This document shows, in pieces, positions 16,455 through 25,427 of a stretch of DNA of 64,000 nt. Position numbers and translations under genes: made by a program. How positions within the stretch are numbered: the first letter of the stretch is position 1; the number at the start of each line of letters is the position of its first letter. The notes beneath the pieces are model-generated. The model ran no database searches, had not been told where the DNA came from, and worked only from the letters and a program-made list of their open reading frames with translations. The stretch covers positions 1,488,001 to 1,552,000 of the forward strand of contig NZ_CP098502.1 of assembly GCF_024220175.1 (NCBI RefSeq), read 5' to 3'. The stretch is from Paraconexibacter antarcticus. GTDB taxonomy: Bacteria; Actinomycetota; Thermoleophilia; Solirubrobacterales; Solirubrobacteraceae.

Positions 16455-17738
16455 CTACTGCCCGGTGACCCCGGAGGCGACGGGCTTGAGGAAGCCGGTC
16501 GTGTTCTTGTCGACCCGGGCGATGATCGACTTCGTCGACACCGGAGAGCCGCCGCTCGTGTAGTCGGGGCTCGGCGCGAGCCCGCCGAGGTCGACCGACC
16601 CGAGGCTCTCCTTCGCCTTCAGGATGCCGGCCCGCGAGAGGTCACCGTTCTGGACCGCCTTCTTCAGGATCGCGCCGATGATCTTCCCCTGGGCGTACCC
16701 GAACGTGAAGTACTCGCTCGGGATCTGCTTCGGCGCGTACTGCTTCTGGTCGGCGAGCATCTGCGCCATGCCCGGGACGTCGCTGCCCCACGGGGCCGCG
16801 AACGCGAGCACGTACGTCTGCTTCGCGAGGGCGCCGGCGACGGGGGTGGGCTTGCCGCTCTTCGTCCCGTCCTTCGTGAAGATCTGCTCGAGCCAGGCCG
16901 GGCCCTGGAACAGGTACGTCGGGTTGTAGCCGAGGGACGCGGCGGTGCCGACGATCGGCGCCGAGGCGCTGGGGAGCGCGGTGACGAGGACGATCTGCGC
17001 GCCCTTGGACTTCAGCTTCTGTACCTGGGCGGTGAAGTCGGTGTCACCGACCTTGAACGGCGCCTGGGCGACGTCGTCCAGCCCGCCCGCCTTGACGGCC
17101 TCCTTGTACCCGCGGAGGGCGTCCGCGCCGTACTCGTCGTCCTGGTAGACGATGCCGACCTTCGTGCCGAGCTTCTTCTGCTTCGAGAGGTACTCGAGGC
17201 CGTTCTTCACGTCGGTCGCGTAGGGGACGCCGACGGGGGCGAGGTTCGGGTCCTTGGACCACACCGAGTCCCACGAGAGCGGCTGCACGACGATGCCCTC
17301 GCGGTCGAAGAGCGGCTGGATGGCCTTCGTCGTCGGGCTGCCGAACGACTGGATCATGGCGCTGTCGCCGACCGTCGCCTTGTAGGCCTGGACGTGGTTC
17401 TGCGGGACGTAGCCCGAGTCCTTGACCGACATCTTGATCTTGTAGCCGTCGACGCCTCCCGCCGCGTTGATCGCCTTCAGGGCGGTCCTCGCGCCGGCGA
17501 GCGCCGGGATCCCGAGCGCCGAGGCGGGGCCCGAGAGCGCGGTGATCGACGTGATGTGGATCGTCTTGCCCGCGGTGTCGATGCCGGGGCCGCCGGTCAC
17601 CTGACCGGAAGCCGACCCCGAGCCGCTCGACGAGCCGGACGAGCCGGAGTTGTTGCTGCTGCTGCCGGTACCGCACGCGCTCAGCGTGAGCGCGCCGGCG
17701 GCCGCGAGCGCGGCCACCGTCATGTGGCGACTGTTCAT
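16455..17738 (-). CDS. livJ: branched-chain amino-acid type ABC transporter, substrate-binding lipoprotein
   Basis: 427 residues. The lipobox is LSAC with Cys22, followed by a Ser/Gly-rich tether (about 25-48). The mature part is a type I periplasmic-binding fold (Peripla_BP_6): TSITALSGPASALGIPALAGARTA at its start and VGIVYQDDEYGADALRGYK in the middle. It binds the substrate outside the membrane and delivers it to LivHM. AGGAGGAGG stands about 9 bases before ATG 17738. The ligand could be Leu/Ile/Val, another amino acid, an amide or an aromatic acid; sequence alone cannot decide. It is the last gene of a five-gene operon and overlaps livM by four bases. Confidence 0.9.
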   Translation of the reverse strand: MNSRHMTVAALAAAGALTLSACGTGSSSNNSGSSGSSSGSGSASGQVTGGPGIDTAGKTIHITSITALSGPASALGIPALAGARTALKAINAAGGVDGYKIKMSVKDSGYVPQNHVQAYKATVGDSAMIQSFGSPTTKAIQPLFDREGIVVQPLSWDSVWSKDPNLAPVGVPYATDVKNGLEYLSKQKKLGTKVGIVYQDDEYGADALRGYKEAVKAGGLDDVAQAPFKVGDTDFTAQVQKLKSKGAQIVLVTALPSASAPIVGTAASLGYNPTYLFQGPAWLEQIFTKDGTKSGKPTPVAGALAKQTYVLAFAAPWGSDVPGMAQMLADQKQYAPKQIPSEYFTFGYAQGKIIGAILKKAVQNGDLSRAGILKAKESLGSVDLGGLAPSPDYTSGGSPVSTKSIIARVDKNTTGFLKPVASGVTGQ

Positions 17739-18826
17739 CGCGATCCTGCCTCCTCCTGATCGATGGACTGCACCGCGACCCGACCCATGGGGGTGGTCGC
17801 TGCCCCTGGTCGCCTGAGCCACGCCGACAGGCGCGGCCCGAGCCCCGCGACCCCGCGCGGCTCGACGACGAAGAAGATGATGATGAGGACCCCGTAGAGG
17901 ATCGAGCTGAAGTTGCCGGGGGAGAGGCCCGTGCCGTCGTCGGAGATGAACGGCAGCGACTTCGCGAGGTCGGGGATCGCGAACACGACGATCGAGCCGA
18001 GCACCGGCCCGTAGAGGGTGCCGATGCCGCCGACGGTGATCGCGGCGAGGTACTGGATCGAGAGCAGCAGGTCCCACTGCGAGGGCTGCGCGAACGAGAG
18101 GTAGGACACGAAGAGCGCCCCGCTGACGCCGGCGAAGAACGACGAGACCCCGAAGGCCATGAGCTTCGTCCGCGCGACGTCGACGCCGAGGACCGCGCCG
18201 GCGAGCTCGCGCTCGCGGACCGCCTGCATCGCGCGGCCCGGCCGCGAGGCGACGAGGTTGCGCACGAAGAGCAGCGACGCGAGCAGGATGATGAGCGCGA
18301 GGTAGTAGTAGAGGCCGTCGTGGTCGATGACGGCGCCGCCGATCGTCAGCTGCTGGCCGGGTGAGAAGTCGAAGGAGCCGAGCTGGACGGCGGGGAAGGC
18401 GCGTCCCTGCGGGCCGCCGGTGATGCCGTCGAGGTTGAAGAACAGGTGCTGGCCGATGAAGAGCAGCCCGAGCGTCACGATCGCGAGGTAGAGGCCGCGC
18501 AGGCGCAGCGCCGTCGGTCCGACGAGCAGCCCGCAGGCCGCCGCGGTCAGGCCGGACGCCGGGATCCAGATGAGCGCGCTGATGCCGTGATCGCCGCCGA
18601 GCACCGCCGCCGTGTACGCGCCGATCGCGAGGAAGAAGGCATGGCCGAGGGAGATCTGACCCGTGTAGCCGGTCAGGACGTTGAGGCCGACCGCGCCGAT
18701 CGCCGCGATGACGATGAAGACGCACGTGCTGAGCTGCGCGCTGTCGGCCCCGAACGGGAGGACGAGGGCCACGACGATGGCGGCCAGGACGCCGGGGCGC
18801 ACCGGGAGGCGGGCGAGCGCGGCCAT
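17735..18826 (-). CDS. livM: branched-chain amino-acid type ABC transporter permease LivM
   Basis: 363 residues with about nine to ten hydrophobic segments. The LivM signature is clear: GLNVLTGYTGQISLGHAFF (about 47-65) and GPVLGSIVVF near the C-terminus. It forms the membrane channel together with LivH. The start ATG at 18826 overlaps the livH stop as ATGA. The cytoplasmic C-terminal tail (LSAWLRRPGAATT onwards) is slightly longer than usual and carries no motif I recognise. Confidence 0.92.
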   Translation of the reverse strand: MAALARLPVRPGVLAAIVVALVLPFGADSAQLSTCVFIVIAAIGAVGLNVLTGYTGQISLGHAFFLAIGAYTAAVLGGDHGISALIWIPASGLTAAACGLLVGPTALRLRGLYLAIVTLGLLFIGQHLFFNLDGITGGPQGRAFPAVQLGSFDFSPGQQLTIGGAVIDHDGLYYYLALIILLASLLFVRNLVASRPGRAMQAVRERELAGAVLGVDVARTKLMAFGVSSFFAGVSGALFVSYLSFAQPSQWDLLLSIQYLAAITVGGIGTLYGPVLGSIVVFAIPDLAKSLPFISDDGTGLSPGNFSSILYGVLIIIFFVVEPRGVAGLGPRLSAWLRRPGAATTPMGRVAVQSIDQEEAGSR

Positions 18827-19713
18827 CAGATGCGCTCGGCCGGGACGCTGCCGAAGAGCCCGTAGGGCTTCGCGAGCAGGACGGCGATCATGACGATGTA
18901 CGGCGCGACGGCCGAGAAGTTCGTCCCGGCCCAGCCGGGGCTGTAGCCCGAGGTGAGGATCTCGACGACGCCGATGCTCACGCCGCCGACGACCGCGCCC
19001 TTCGGGGACTCCAGACCGCCGAGGATGATCGCCGGGAACGCGCGGAAGGACGCATCCCCGAGGCCGAGGTTCGGCGAGTTCGGGAACCCCGCCAGGAACA
19101 TGCCCGCGATCGTGCCGAGGGTCGCCGCCATGCCCCAGGCGATCGCGTGGACCCGGCCGACGGGCACGCCGGCCGCGAGCGCCGCGATGTGGTCGGAGGC
19201 CGTCGCCCGCATCGCGAGGCCGTACCGGGAGTGGCGGTCGAAGAGGTAGAGGGCGTAGAGGACCGCCGCGACGACGATGATCGACCAGAGCTTCACCCAC
19301 GTGAACGTGATCCCGGCGGCGTGGACGGCCGAGGAGCCCCACGGGTCGCCGAGGAGCTTCTGGTCGGGCCCGAAGATCGCGGAGACGGCGGCCGTCATCG
19401 CGATCGAGGCGCCGATCGTGACCATCACCGCGACGAAGGCCGAGCGTCCGACGAGGTGGCGGAGCACGAGCAGCTGGAAGGCGACCCCGACCGCGACGGC
19501 GAAAACGATCGACAGCGCGACGGCGAGGAAGAAGGGGACGCCCTTGTCCGTCGCGAGCCACGAGATGACGTACGCCGAGACGAGGATGAACGCGCCCTGC
19601 GAGAAGTTGATGACGCGGCTCGCCCGGTAGATGACCGTGAAGCCGAGCGCGATGAGCGAGTAGACCGCGCCGAGGGCCACGCCGCTGAACAGGAGCTGGA
19701 AGAACTCGGTCAT
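18826..19713 (-). CDS. livH: branched-chain amino-acid type ABC transporter permease LivH
   Basis: 295 residues, typical for LivH. The family start FSGVALGAVYSLIALGFTVI (about 9-28) and INFSQGAFILVSAY are present, along with the permease coupling motif around AAGVPVGRVHAIAWGMAA, which contacts the ATPases. It pairs with LivM in the membrane. It is translationally coupled on both sides: its ATG overlaps the livG stop and its stop overlaps the livM start. Confidence 0.93.
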   Translation of the reverse strand: MTEFFQLLFSGVALGAVYSLIALGFTVIYRASRVINFSQGAFILVSAYVISWLATDKGVPFFLAVALSIVFAVAVGVAFQLLVLRHLVGRSAFVAVMVTIGASIAMTAAVSAIFGPDQKLLGDPWGSSAVHAAGITFTWVKLWSIIVVAAVLYALYLFDRHSRYGLAMRATASDHIAALAAGVPVGRVHAIAWGMAATLGTIAGMFLAGFPNSPNLGLGDASFRAFPAIILGGLESPKGAVVGGVSIGVVEILTSGYSPGWAGTNFSAVAPYIVMIAVLLAKPYGLFGSVPAERI

Positions 19714-20510
19714 GCCGTGGCGGCCTCCGGGGCGGCGCCGAGGTAGGCGCGGATGACGGCCTCGTCGGCCTGGATCTCGGCGGGGGAGCCGACGGCGATC
19801 GGCCGCCCGAAGTCGAGGACGAGGATGCGCTGGGCGACGCGCATGACCATCCCCATGTCGTGCTCGACGAGGAGGATCGTGAGGTCGCCGTCGGCGTGCA
19901 GCGCCCGGACGAGTTCGGTGATCTCGACGCGTTCGTCGGCGCTCATCCCGGCGACCGGCTCGTCGAGGAGCAGCAGCCGCGGATGCATCGCGAGGGCGCG
20001 GGCGATCTCCACGCGCTTGCGGTCGCCGTAGGCGAGGTTCTCCACGGCGACCCCGGCGACGTCCGCCATCCCGGTCCGCTCGAGGGCGGCCATCGCCGCG
20101 GCCGTGTGCTCGCGCTCCTCGGCGCGGGCGGAGCGGAGCCCGAAGCCCGCGCGCAGCGCCCCGGCGCGCATGAGGTGGTGGCGGCCGACGAGGACGTTGT
20201 CGAGGACGCTGAGCGGGCCGAAGAGGCCGAGGTTCTGGAAGGTCCGCGCGACGCCGGCCCCCGCGAGGTCCCGCGGGCGCAGCGCCGTGAGGTCGCGGCC
20301 GTCGAGCGCGATCTGGCCTGAGGTCGGGGTGTAGACACGCGACAGGACGTTGAAGAGCGAGGTCTTGCCCGCGCCGTTCGGGCCGATGACCGCGAAGAGC
20401 TCGCCGGGCATGACGGCGAAGGCGACGTCCTGGAACGCGGTCACCTCGCCGAAGCGCAGCGTGAGGTCGCGCGCCTCGAGGATCGGGCCCGTGGGGCGGG
20501 GCCGCGCCAT
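19710..20510 (-). CDS. livG: branched-chain amino-acid type ABC transporter ATPase LivG
   Basis: 266 residues. Walker A is GPNGAGKTS (about 43-51), the Q-loop lies in ARTFQNLGLF, the signature is the LivG variant NLAYGDRKRVEIARAL, Walker B is LLLLDEPVAGM and the H-loop is LVEHDM. It is a cytoplasmic ATPase that powers uptake together with LivF. The start at 20510 overlaps the livF stop by one base. Confidence 0.93.
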   Translation of the reverse strand: MARPRPTGPILEARDLTLRFGEVTAFQDVAFAVMPGELFAVIGPNGAGKTSLFNVLSRVYTPTSGQIALDGRDLTALRPRDLAGAGVARTFQNLGLFGPLSVLDNVLVGRHHLMRAGALRAGFGLRSARAEEREHTAAAMAALERTGMADVAGVAVENLAYGDRKRVEIARALAMHPRLLLLDEPVAGMSADERVEITELVRALHADGDLTILLVEHDMGMVMRVAQRILVLDFGRPIAVGSPAEIQADEAVIRAYLGAAPEAATA

Positions 20511-21289
20511 CAGGCGCCCGCCTCGGCGGCGACGACGTCGGCGCCCGCGCGCGTCCCGAGATACGCCTCGCGCACGCGGTCGTCGGCGAGGAGCGTCGTC
20601 GTCGGGCCACTCGCGACGATGCGCCCGTGCTCGAGCAGGTGCGCGTCGTGCGTCACGCCGAGCGCGAGCGCCGTGCCCTGGTCGACGAGCAGGACCGCCG
20701 TCCCGCGGTCGGTCACCGTCCGCAGCGCGGCCCCGATCTCGGCGACGACGAGCGGCGCGAGGCCGAGCGACGGCTCGTCGAGGACGAGCAGCTCGGGGCC
20801 GGCCATGAGCGCCCGGGCGATCGCGAGCATCTGCTGCTCGCCGCCGCTGAGCAGGCCCCCCGGCTGGCGCAGGCGCTCGCCGAGCCGGGGGAAGAGCTCG
20901 AGCAGCTCGGCCTGCCGGGCCGGGATCGCCGCCCGGTCGCGGACGGCGAATGCACCGACGCGCAGGTTCTCCTCGACCGTGAGCTCCGGGAAGATCCGGC
21001 GCCCCTCCAGCGACTGGGCGATCCCGGCCCGGACGAGCGCCGAGGCGTCGCGGCCGATGACGGGCCGGTCGTCGAAGCGGATCGTCCCGCCGCGGACCTC
21101 GGCGTCGTAGAGGGGGAGCAGCCCGGTGACGGCCCGGAGCAGCGTCGTCTTGCCCGCGCCGTTGGCGCCGAGGAGCGCGACGGCGCCCCCGCGCGGGACG
21201 TTCAGGCTCACGCCGGAGAGCGCGAGGACCGAGCGCCCATAGGTCACCACGAGGCCGTCGACCTCGAGCACGTTCGGTCCCCCTCCCAT
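20510..21289 (-). CDS. livF: branched-chain amino-acid type ABC transporter ATPase LivF
   Basis: 259 residues, first gene of the livFGHMJ operon. Walker A is GANGAGKTT (about 41-49), the Q-loop region is AQSLEGRRIFPELTVEENL (typical LivF), the signature is LLSGGEQQMLAIARAL and Walker B is LLVLDEPSLGL. The usual H-loop histidine is replaced: the segment reads LLVDQGTALALG where LivF normally has VEQN, so Gln is present and LivF-like. The gene is divergent from a LuxR helix-turn-helix gene at 21503, a candidate regulator. Confidence 0.92.
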   Translation of the reverse strand: MGGGPNVLEVDGLVVTYGRSVLALSGVSLNVPRGGAVALLGANGAGKTTLLRAVTGLLPLYDAEVRGGTIRFDDRPVIGRDASALVRAGIAQSLEGRRIFPELTVEENLRVGAFAVRDRAAIPARQAELLELFPRLGERLRQPGGLLSGGEQQMLAIARALMAGPELLVLDEPSLGLAPLVVAEIGAALRTVTDRGTAVLLVDQGTALALGVTHDAHLLEHGRIVASGPTTTLLADDRVREAYLGTRAGADVVAAEAGA

Positions 21290-21502
21290 GGCTCGCGAAC
21301 TTACGCCGGACCGTCCGGGCCCCGCTGGACGTGCCGCCGTTTTCCCCTCTTCTGCGGATGCGGAGACTCCACCGAAAGTTGGTGTACCCCCGACCGCCGG
21401 CCCCGCCCGGCTGTTCCCCCCTGAGCGTCGTCTGACGCAGGGGCGCCGTTCCGGTGCGCCCCGTCACAGATCGCCTCCGTGCCGTCCCCGACAGTCCTCG
21501 CC

Positions 21503-21739
21503 ATGGACGAGCTCACACGACGCGAACGCGAGGTCATGCGCCTCATCGCCCGAGGCCAGTCGAACCAGGCGATCGCCCTGCAGCTGTACCTCAGCGTCCG
21601 CACGGTCGAGAGCCACATCGCCTCGATCTTCATGAAGTTCGGACTCGCCGACGACGACGCGACGAACCGTCGCGTCGTGGCCGCGGTGCTGTGGGCGCGC
21701 ACCGTCGACGAGGAGCTCGGCGACGAGGCCGTGGCGTAG
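21503..21739 (+). CDS. stand-alone LuxR-type helix-turn-helix protein
   Basis: 78 residues from ATG 21503; a GTG at 21479 would add eight. Nearly the whole protein is a GerE/LuxR DNA-binding domain: LTRREREVMRLIARGQSNQ and YLSVRTVESHIASIFMKFG. There is no receiver or ligand domain, so activity probably depends on amount or on a partner. It is divergent from livF with about 210 bases between them and may regulate that operon, itself or neither. The intergenic region carries an ACCGAAAGTTGGT motif at 21371-21383. Confidence 0.75.
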   Translation: MDELTRREREVMRLIARGQSNQAIALQLYLSVRTVESHIASIFMKFGLADDDATNRRVVAAVLWARTVDEELGDEAVA

Positions 21740-21823
21740 CCCCGGGGTGCGGGCGGGCCGTCCGATCGCAGCGGCTTCGCGTGCCGGCCCACGGTCCGCC
21801 GACTTCCGGCATCCTCATGTGTC

Positions 21824-23440
21824 GTGGGTCGTGTGAACCGGGTCTCCGTCGTCGTCTCCGCCTTCTGCGCGCTCGCGCTCGCGCTCGGCGGCCTCAGCAG
21901 CGCCGTGCCGGCGCGCGCCGCGGCGGCCGCCTCCCGGGCGAGCGTCCGCGTCGTCGGAGGGACCGGCGCCTCGACGCCCCGGTGGATGTCGCAGGTCTGG
22001 GTGCAGGACCTCACCGGCACGGGCCTCTGCGGCGGCGAGCTCGTCGCCGGCCGGTGGGTGCTCACCGCCGCCCACTGCGCGGTGAGCGACGTCGCGGGGC
22101 TGCCGCTCGGGAGCTCCGCCTTCCGCGTCCGGATCGGGACGCCCGGCCTCGCGCCACCGACGAGCGCCGATCCGGGAACCCCCGTCGACGGGGTGCGCAT
22201 CGACCCCGCCTTCCGCTCCGGGGTGACGTACGGCGACGTCGCGCTCCTGCACCTCGCCGCCGCGCCGCCGATCACCCCCGTCGCGCTCGGGGACGCGGGC
22301 GCGGCCGTCACCGGTGCCGTCCCGGCCGTCCTCGGCTGGGGCGTCACCGCGTCCGGCACGACGAGCACGTCCCTCCAGCGGGTCGACCAGCCGATCCTCG
22401 ACCCGTCCGCCTGCGCGGGCTACGGGCGCGACTTCGTGGCCGACAGCATGATCTGCGCCGGGGCGGTGAAGGGGCAGGACTCGTGCAACGGCGACTCCGG
22501 CGGCCCGCTCGCCCTCGGCGCCGAGGGCCCGGCCGCGCTGCTCCTCGGGACCGTCGACTTCGGCTCGGACAACTGCGGCGACGGCACCCCCGCCGTGTAC
22601 CAGCGCGTCACCGAGGGCGCGACCGCCGCGTGGCTGCGCACGGTCCTCGCCCGCCCGCAGATCGCGGTCAGCCCCGCCACGCCGGCGAAGGGCGCCACGG
22701 TGACCCTGACCGCCTCGAGCCCCTGGCCGGACGCGACGTACGCGTGGGACCTCGACGGCAACGGCACGTACGGCGACGCCGCCGGCCCGGTCGTCCGCAG
22801 CGCGGTCACCGCGGCGCGGACGGTGTCGGTCCTCGCGGCCAGCGCGGGGGCGGGCGACGACGCGACCGCGCGGGCGACGGTCAGCCCGCTCGACCCGGCG
22901 GTGACCGTCACCGGCCCGTCGCGGGTCACCGAGGGCCGGGTGCTGAAGCTCACGCTGGCCTCCGCGGGCGGGAGCGGCACCGTGACCGCGAAGGCGCCCG
23001 GCGTGGCCACCAAGAGGGCCACGATCCCGGGTGCGGGCGTGCTCCGCCTGCGCGTCCCGCACACGGCCGGCTGGCGCGCGCCGCGCAGGCTCACCGTCCG
23101 GCTCACCGCGTCCGGGACCCTGCGCCTCGCCGCCGCCACGGTGACCGTCACCGTCGTCGACGCCGACACCCCGCGGCTCACCGCCGTGCGCGTCGCCGCG
23201 ACCGGCCGGGGCGCTACCGCGCGGGCGCGCGTCCCCGGCCGCGGCGCCCTCCGCGTGACGGCCGTCGCGGGGGGCCGGACGCTCGCCGCCCGGACGGTCA
23301 CGACGCGCTCGCGGCGGACCGTCACCACGCGCCTGCGGCTCACCGCCGCGCAGCGCGCCCGGCGCCCGCAGATCCGCCTCCGGTGGACCTCCGCGCAGGA
23401 GCCCGCGGCGCACGCGACCGCCACGCGCCGCCTCTCCTGA
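21824..23440 (+). CDS. secreted trypsin-like protease with C-terminal beta-rich extension
   Basis: 538 residues from GTG 21824; GTG 21833 is also possible. A signal peptide (to about residue 36, ARAAAAA) is followed by the mature start VVGGT, typical of trypsin activation. The triad is His84 (TAAHC), Asp138 (YGDVALL) and Ser225 (NGDSGGP); Cys residues around SACAGYG and MICAG fit trypsin disulfides. After about residue 285 comes a beta-sandwich-like part with a PKD-style segment (WDLDGNGTYGD) and then Thr/Arg/Val-rich strands to the end. The extension may hold the enzyme at the wall or bind substrate. It stands alone in its transcription unit. Confidence 0.87.
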   Translation: MGRVNRVSVVVSAFCALALALGGLSSAVPARAAAAASRASVRVVGGTGASTPRWMSQVWVQDLTGTGLCGGELVAGRWVLTAAHCAVSDVAGLPLGSSAFRVRIGTPGLAPPTSADPGTPVDGVRIDPAFRSGVTYGDVALLHLAAAPPITPVALGDAGAAVTGAVPAVLGWGVTASGTTSTSLQRVDQPILDPSACAGYGRDFVADSMICAGAVKGQDSCNGDSGGPLALGAEGPAALLLGTVDFGSDNCGDGTPAVYQRVTEGATAAWLRTVLARPQIAVSPATPAKGATVTLTASSPWPDATYAWDLDGNGTYGDAAGPVVRSAVTAARTVSVLAASAGAGDDATARATVSPLDPAVTVTGPSRVTEGRVLKLTLASAGGSGTVTAKAPGVATKRATIPGAGVLRLRVPHTAGWRAPRRLTVRLTASGTLRLAAATVTVTVVDADTPRLTAVRVAATGRGATARARVPGRGALRVTAVAGGRTLAARTVTTRSRRTVTTRLRLTAAQRARRPQIRLRWTSAQEPAAHATATRRLS

Positions 23441-23486
23441 CGAGGTTGTCGGCGTCCCCCGGCCGGCGCTCGCTAGGGTCGCCGCC

Positions 23487-24527
23487 ATGCGCGTCAGCCT
23501 GCACCTGGCCTATTGGGGCGTCGGCCCCGGACCGACGGAGCTCGTGCCGCTCGCCGAGGCGGCCGAGCGGCTCGGCTACCGGCGGCTCTGGGTGGGCGAG
23601 GCGTACGGCTCGGACGTCGCGGTGACGCTCGGCTGGATCGCCGCGCACACGACGACGATCGGACTGGGCACGGCGATCGCGCAGATCCCCGGCCGGACGG
23701 CCGCGGGCACCGCGATGATGGCGGCGACGCTCGACACGCTCTCCGGTGGCCGGCTCGCGCTCGGCCTCGGGCCGTCCGGCCCGCAGGTCGCCGAGGGGTT
23801 CCACGGGCAGACGTTCAACCCGCAGCTCAAGCGCACGCGCGAGTACGTCGACGTCGTGCGCGCCGCCCTCCGGCGCGAGCCGCTGAGCTACCACGGCGAG
23901 ACGATCAGGCTGCCTGGCGGCGGGCAGCGCGCGATCAAGCTCATGATCGCCCCGCAGCAGGACCGCGTCCCGATCTACCTCCCGTCGATCGGGCCGAACG
24001 CGACGCGCATGGTCGGCGAGATCGCCGACGGCTGGCTGCCGATCTTCTTCTCGCCCGAGCACGTCGGCGAGATCCGGGCGACCGTCGACGAGGGGCTCGC
24101 GAACGCCGGGCGGGAGGCCAGGGACGTGAAGGTCGCGCCGACGGTCTACGGGCGGATCGAGGAGGACGCGGACGCCGCGCGTGACGCGACCCGTGAGGTC
24201 ACCGCGCTGTACGTCGGCGGCATGGGCTCGCGCGAGAAGAACTTCTACAACGCGCAGATGGTGCGGTACGGCTACGGCGATGCCGCGCGCGAGGTCCAGG
24301 ACCTCTACCTCGACGGGCGCAAGGACGAGGCGGCCGCCGCCCTGCCGGTCGACCTCCTGGACCGCGTCGGGCTCTGCGGCCCCGTCGACGCCGTCGCGGA
24401 CCGGCTCGCGGCGTTCAAGGCGGCGGGGGTGGACGAGCTGCTCGTGTCGATCCTCGCGGACGGGATCGACGATCGTCTCGAGCAGATGCGGCGCTTCGCG
24501 ACGGCGGCCGAGCGCGCCGGCCTCTAG
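23487..24527 (+). CDS. LLM-class F420-dependent oxidoreductase
   Basis: 346 residues, a luciferase-like TIM barrel. Recognisable parts are the N-terminal strand, then LGYRRLWVGEAYGSD (about 32-46), TIGLGTAIAQIPGRTA, the SGGRLALGLGPSGPQV loop (about 90-105) and a C-terminal LCGPVDAVADRLAAFKAAGVDELLV. These enzymes are F420- (sometimes FMN-) dependent and act in the cytoplasm; the substrate is unknown. It carries a family-typical insertion around 200-270. A second, only distantly similar member lies at 48304-49269. Confidence 0.88.
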   Translation: MRVSLHLAYWGVGPGPTELVPLAEAAERLGYRRLWVGEAYGSDVAVTLGWIAAHTTTIGLGTAIAQIPGRTAAGTAMMAATLDTLSGGRLALGLGPSGPQVAEGFHGQTFNPQLKRTREYVDVVRAALRREPLSYHGETIRLPGGGQRAIKLMIAPQQDRVPIYLPSIGPNATRMVGEIADGWLPIFFSPEHVGEIRATVDEGLANAGREARDVKVAPTVYGRIEEDADAARDATREVTALYVGGMGSREKNFYNAQMVRYGYGDAAREVQDLYLDGRKDEAAAALPVDLLDRVGLCGPVDAVADRLAAFKAAGVDELLVSILADGIDDRLEQMRRFATAAERAGL

Positions 24528-24530
24528 GAC

Positions 24531-24586
24531 GGGCGACCGCTCCGGGGGAGCCGCCGCTCGGAGGGCGGGCGACCGCTCCGGGGGAG
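24531..24586. repeat. two perfect 20-bp direct repeats
   Basis: GGGCGACCGCTCCGGGGGAG occurs at 24531-24550 and again at 24567-24586, with 16 bases between. The second copy lies just before the haemoglobin gene and supplies its purine-rich ribosome-site region. It may be a small tandem duplication in the spacer. Confidence 0.8.
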
Positions 24587-24607
24587 GCGGTTGCCATAGT
24601 GGAGGCC

Positions 24608-25075
24608 ATGGGCGCCACCGCTCCCCTCCCGGACATCGAGACGCGCGCGGACTGCGAGCGCCTCGTCCGCGCGTTCTACGGCCGCGCGCTGACGGACCCG
24701 ATCATCGGGTTCATCTTCACCGACGTCGCGCACCTCGACCTCGAGGCGCACGTGCCGGTCATCGCGTCGTTCTGGGAGACCGTGCTGCTCGGCGCCCGCT
24801 CGTACGGCGGGGGCGCCTTCCGGCCGCACGCCGAGCTCAATGCCCGGGTGCGGCTGCAGAAGGGGCACTTCGAGCGCTGGCTCGTCCTGTGGCGCACCAC
24901 GGTGGACGAACTCTTCGCGGGGCCGACGGCGGAGGAGGCGAAGGCCCACGCGCTCCGCGTGGCGGCCGCGTTCCACCGCCGGCTCGAGGGGCTGACCGCG
25001 GGGGCCGCAGCGGCCGACGGCCCGCTGGGGCTCGTCGTCACGCGGCACGGCCCCGCGGCCGACCTGCTGGAATGA
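24608..25075 (+). CDS. truncated haemoglobin, group III type
   Basis: 155 residues from ATG 24608. A GTG at 24599 has a better-spaced ribosome site (GGGGGAGG about 10 bases upstream) and would add three residues. The trHb fold reads: LVRAFYGRALTDPIIGFIF (helix B/CD), VPVIASFWETVLLG (helix E), then HFERWLVLW with the proximal haem ligand His87. The lack of glycine-rich GG turns and the FWE motif fit group III. Members bind oxygen or nitric oxide; a role in peroxide or nitric oxide handling is inference. It stands alone. Confidence 0.87.
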   Translation: MGATAPLPDIETRADCERLVRAFYGRALTDPIIGFIFTDVAHLDLEAHVPVIASFWETVLLGARSYGGGAFRPHAELNARVRLQKGHFERWLVLWRTTVDELFAGPTAEEAKAHALRVAAAFHRRLEGLTAGAAAADGPLGLVVTRHGPAADLLE

Positions 25076-25079
25076 CGGG

Positions 25080-25304
25080 CTAGAGGACCTCGCGGTCGCG
25101 GACGACCGTGCGGCGGGCGACGACGTCGTCGCGGCGGCCGGCCCAGATGCTCGTGAGCAGGAGCGACAGGACGAGGCCGATGACGCCGACGACCATGAGG
25201 ATCATGCCCGCGGTGTGGATCGAGAAGCCGGTGGCGGTGGTGGTGACGGCGTACCGCAGGATGGCGCCGACGGCGATGAGGAAGATGGACGTACCGAGCT
25301 GCAT
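25080..25304 (-). CDS. small two-helix membrane protein, DUF6458-like
   Basis: 74 residues starting at ATG 25304, preceded by GCGAGG. Two transmembrane helices (about 4-22 and 28-52: SIFLIAVGAILRYAV, AGMILMVVGVIGLVLSLLL) are followed by an Arg-rich tail (AGRRDDVVARRTVV). This resembles the short DUF6458 membrane proteins common in actinobacteria, from memory of that family. The function is unknown. It ends four bases from the convergent haemoglobin gene. Confidence 0.75.
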   Translation of the reverse strand: MQLGTSIFLIAVGAILRYAVTTTATGFSIHTAGMILMVVGVIGLVLSLLLTSIWAGRRDDVVARRTVVRDREVL

Positions 25305-25427
25305 GGAAACCTCGCTTCGGGGGTTGACGTGCCGACCGGTAGGGCGCGGCTTGTCCCTGTGTTGTGCCCGGTATGCCCTGCTTCTAAGCCCGGATCGGCG
25401 GATGTACGAGGCAGGAAGGTGGGACCC

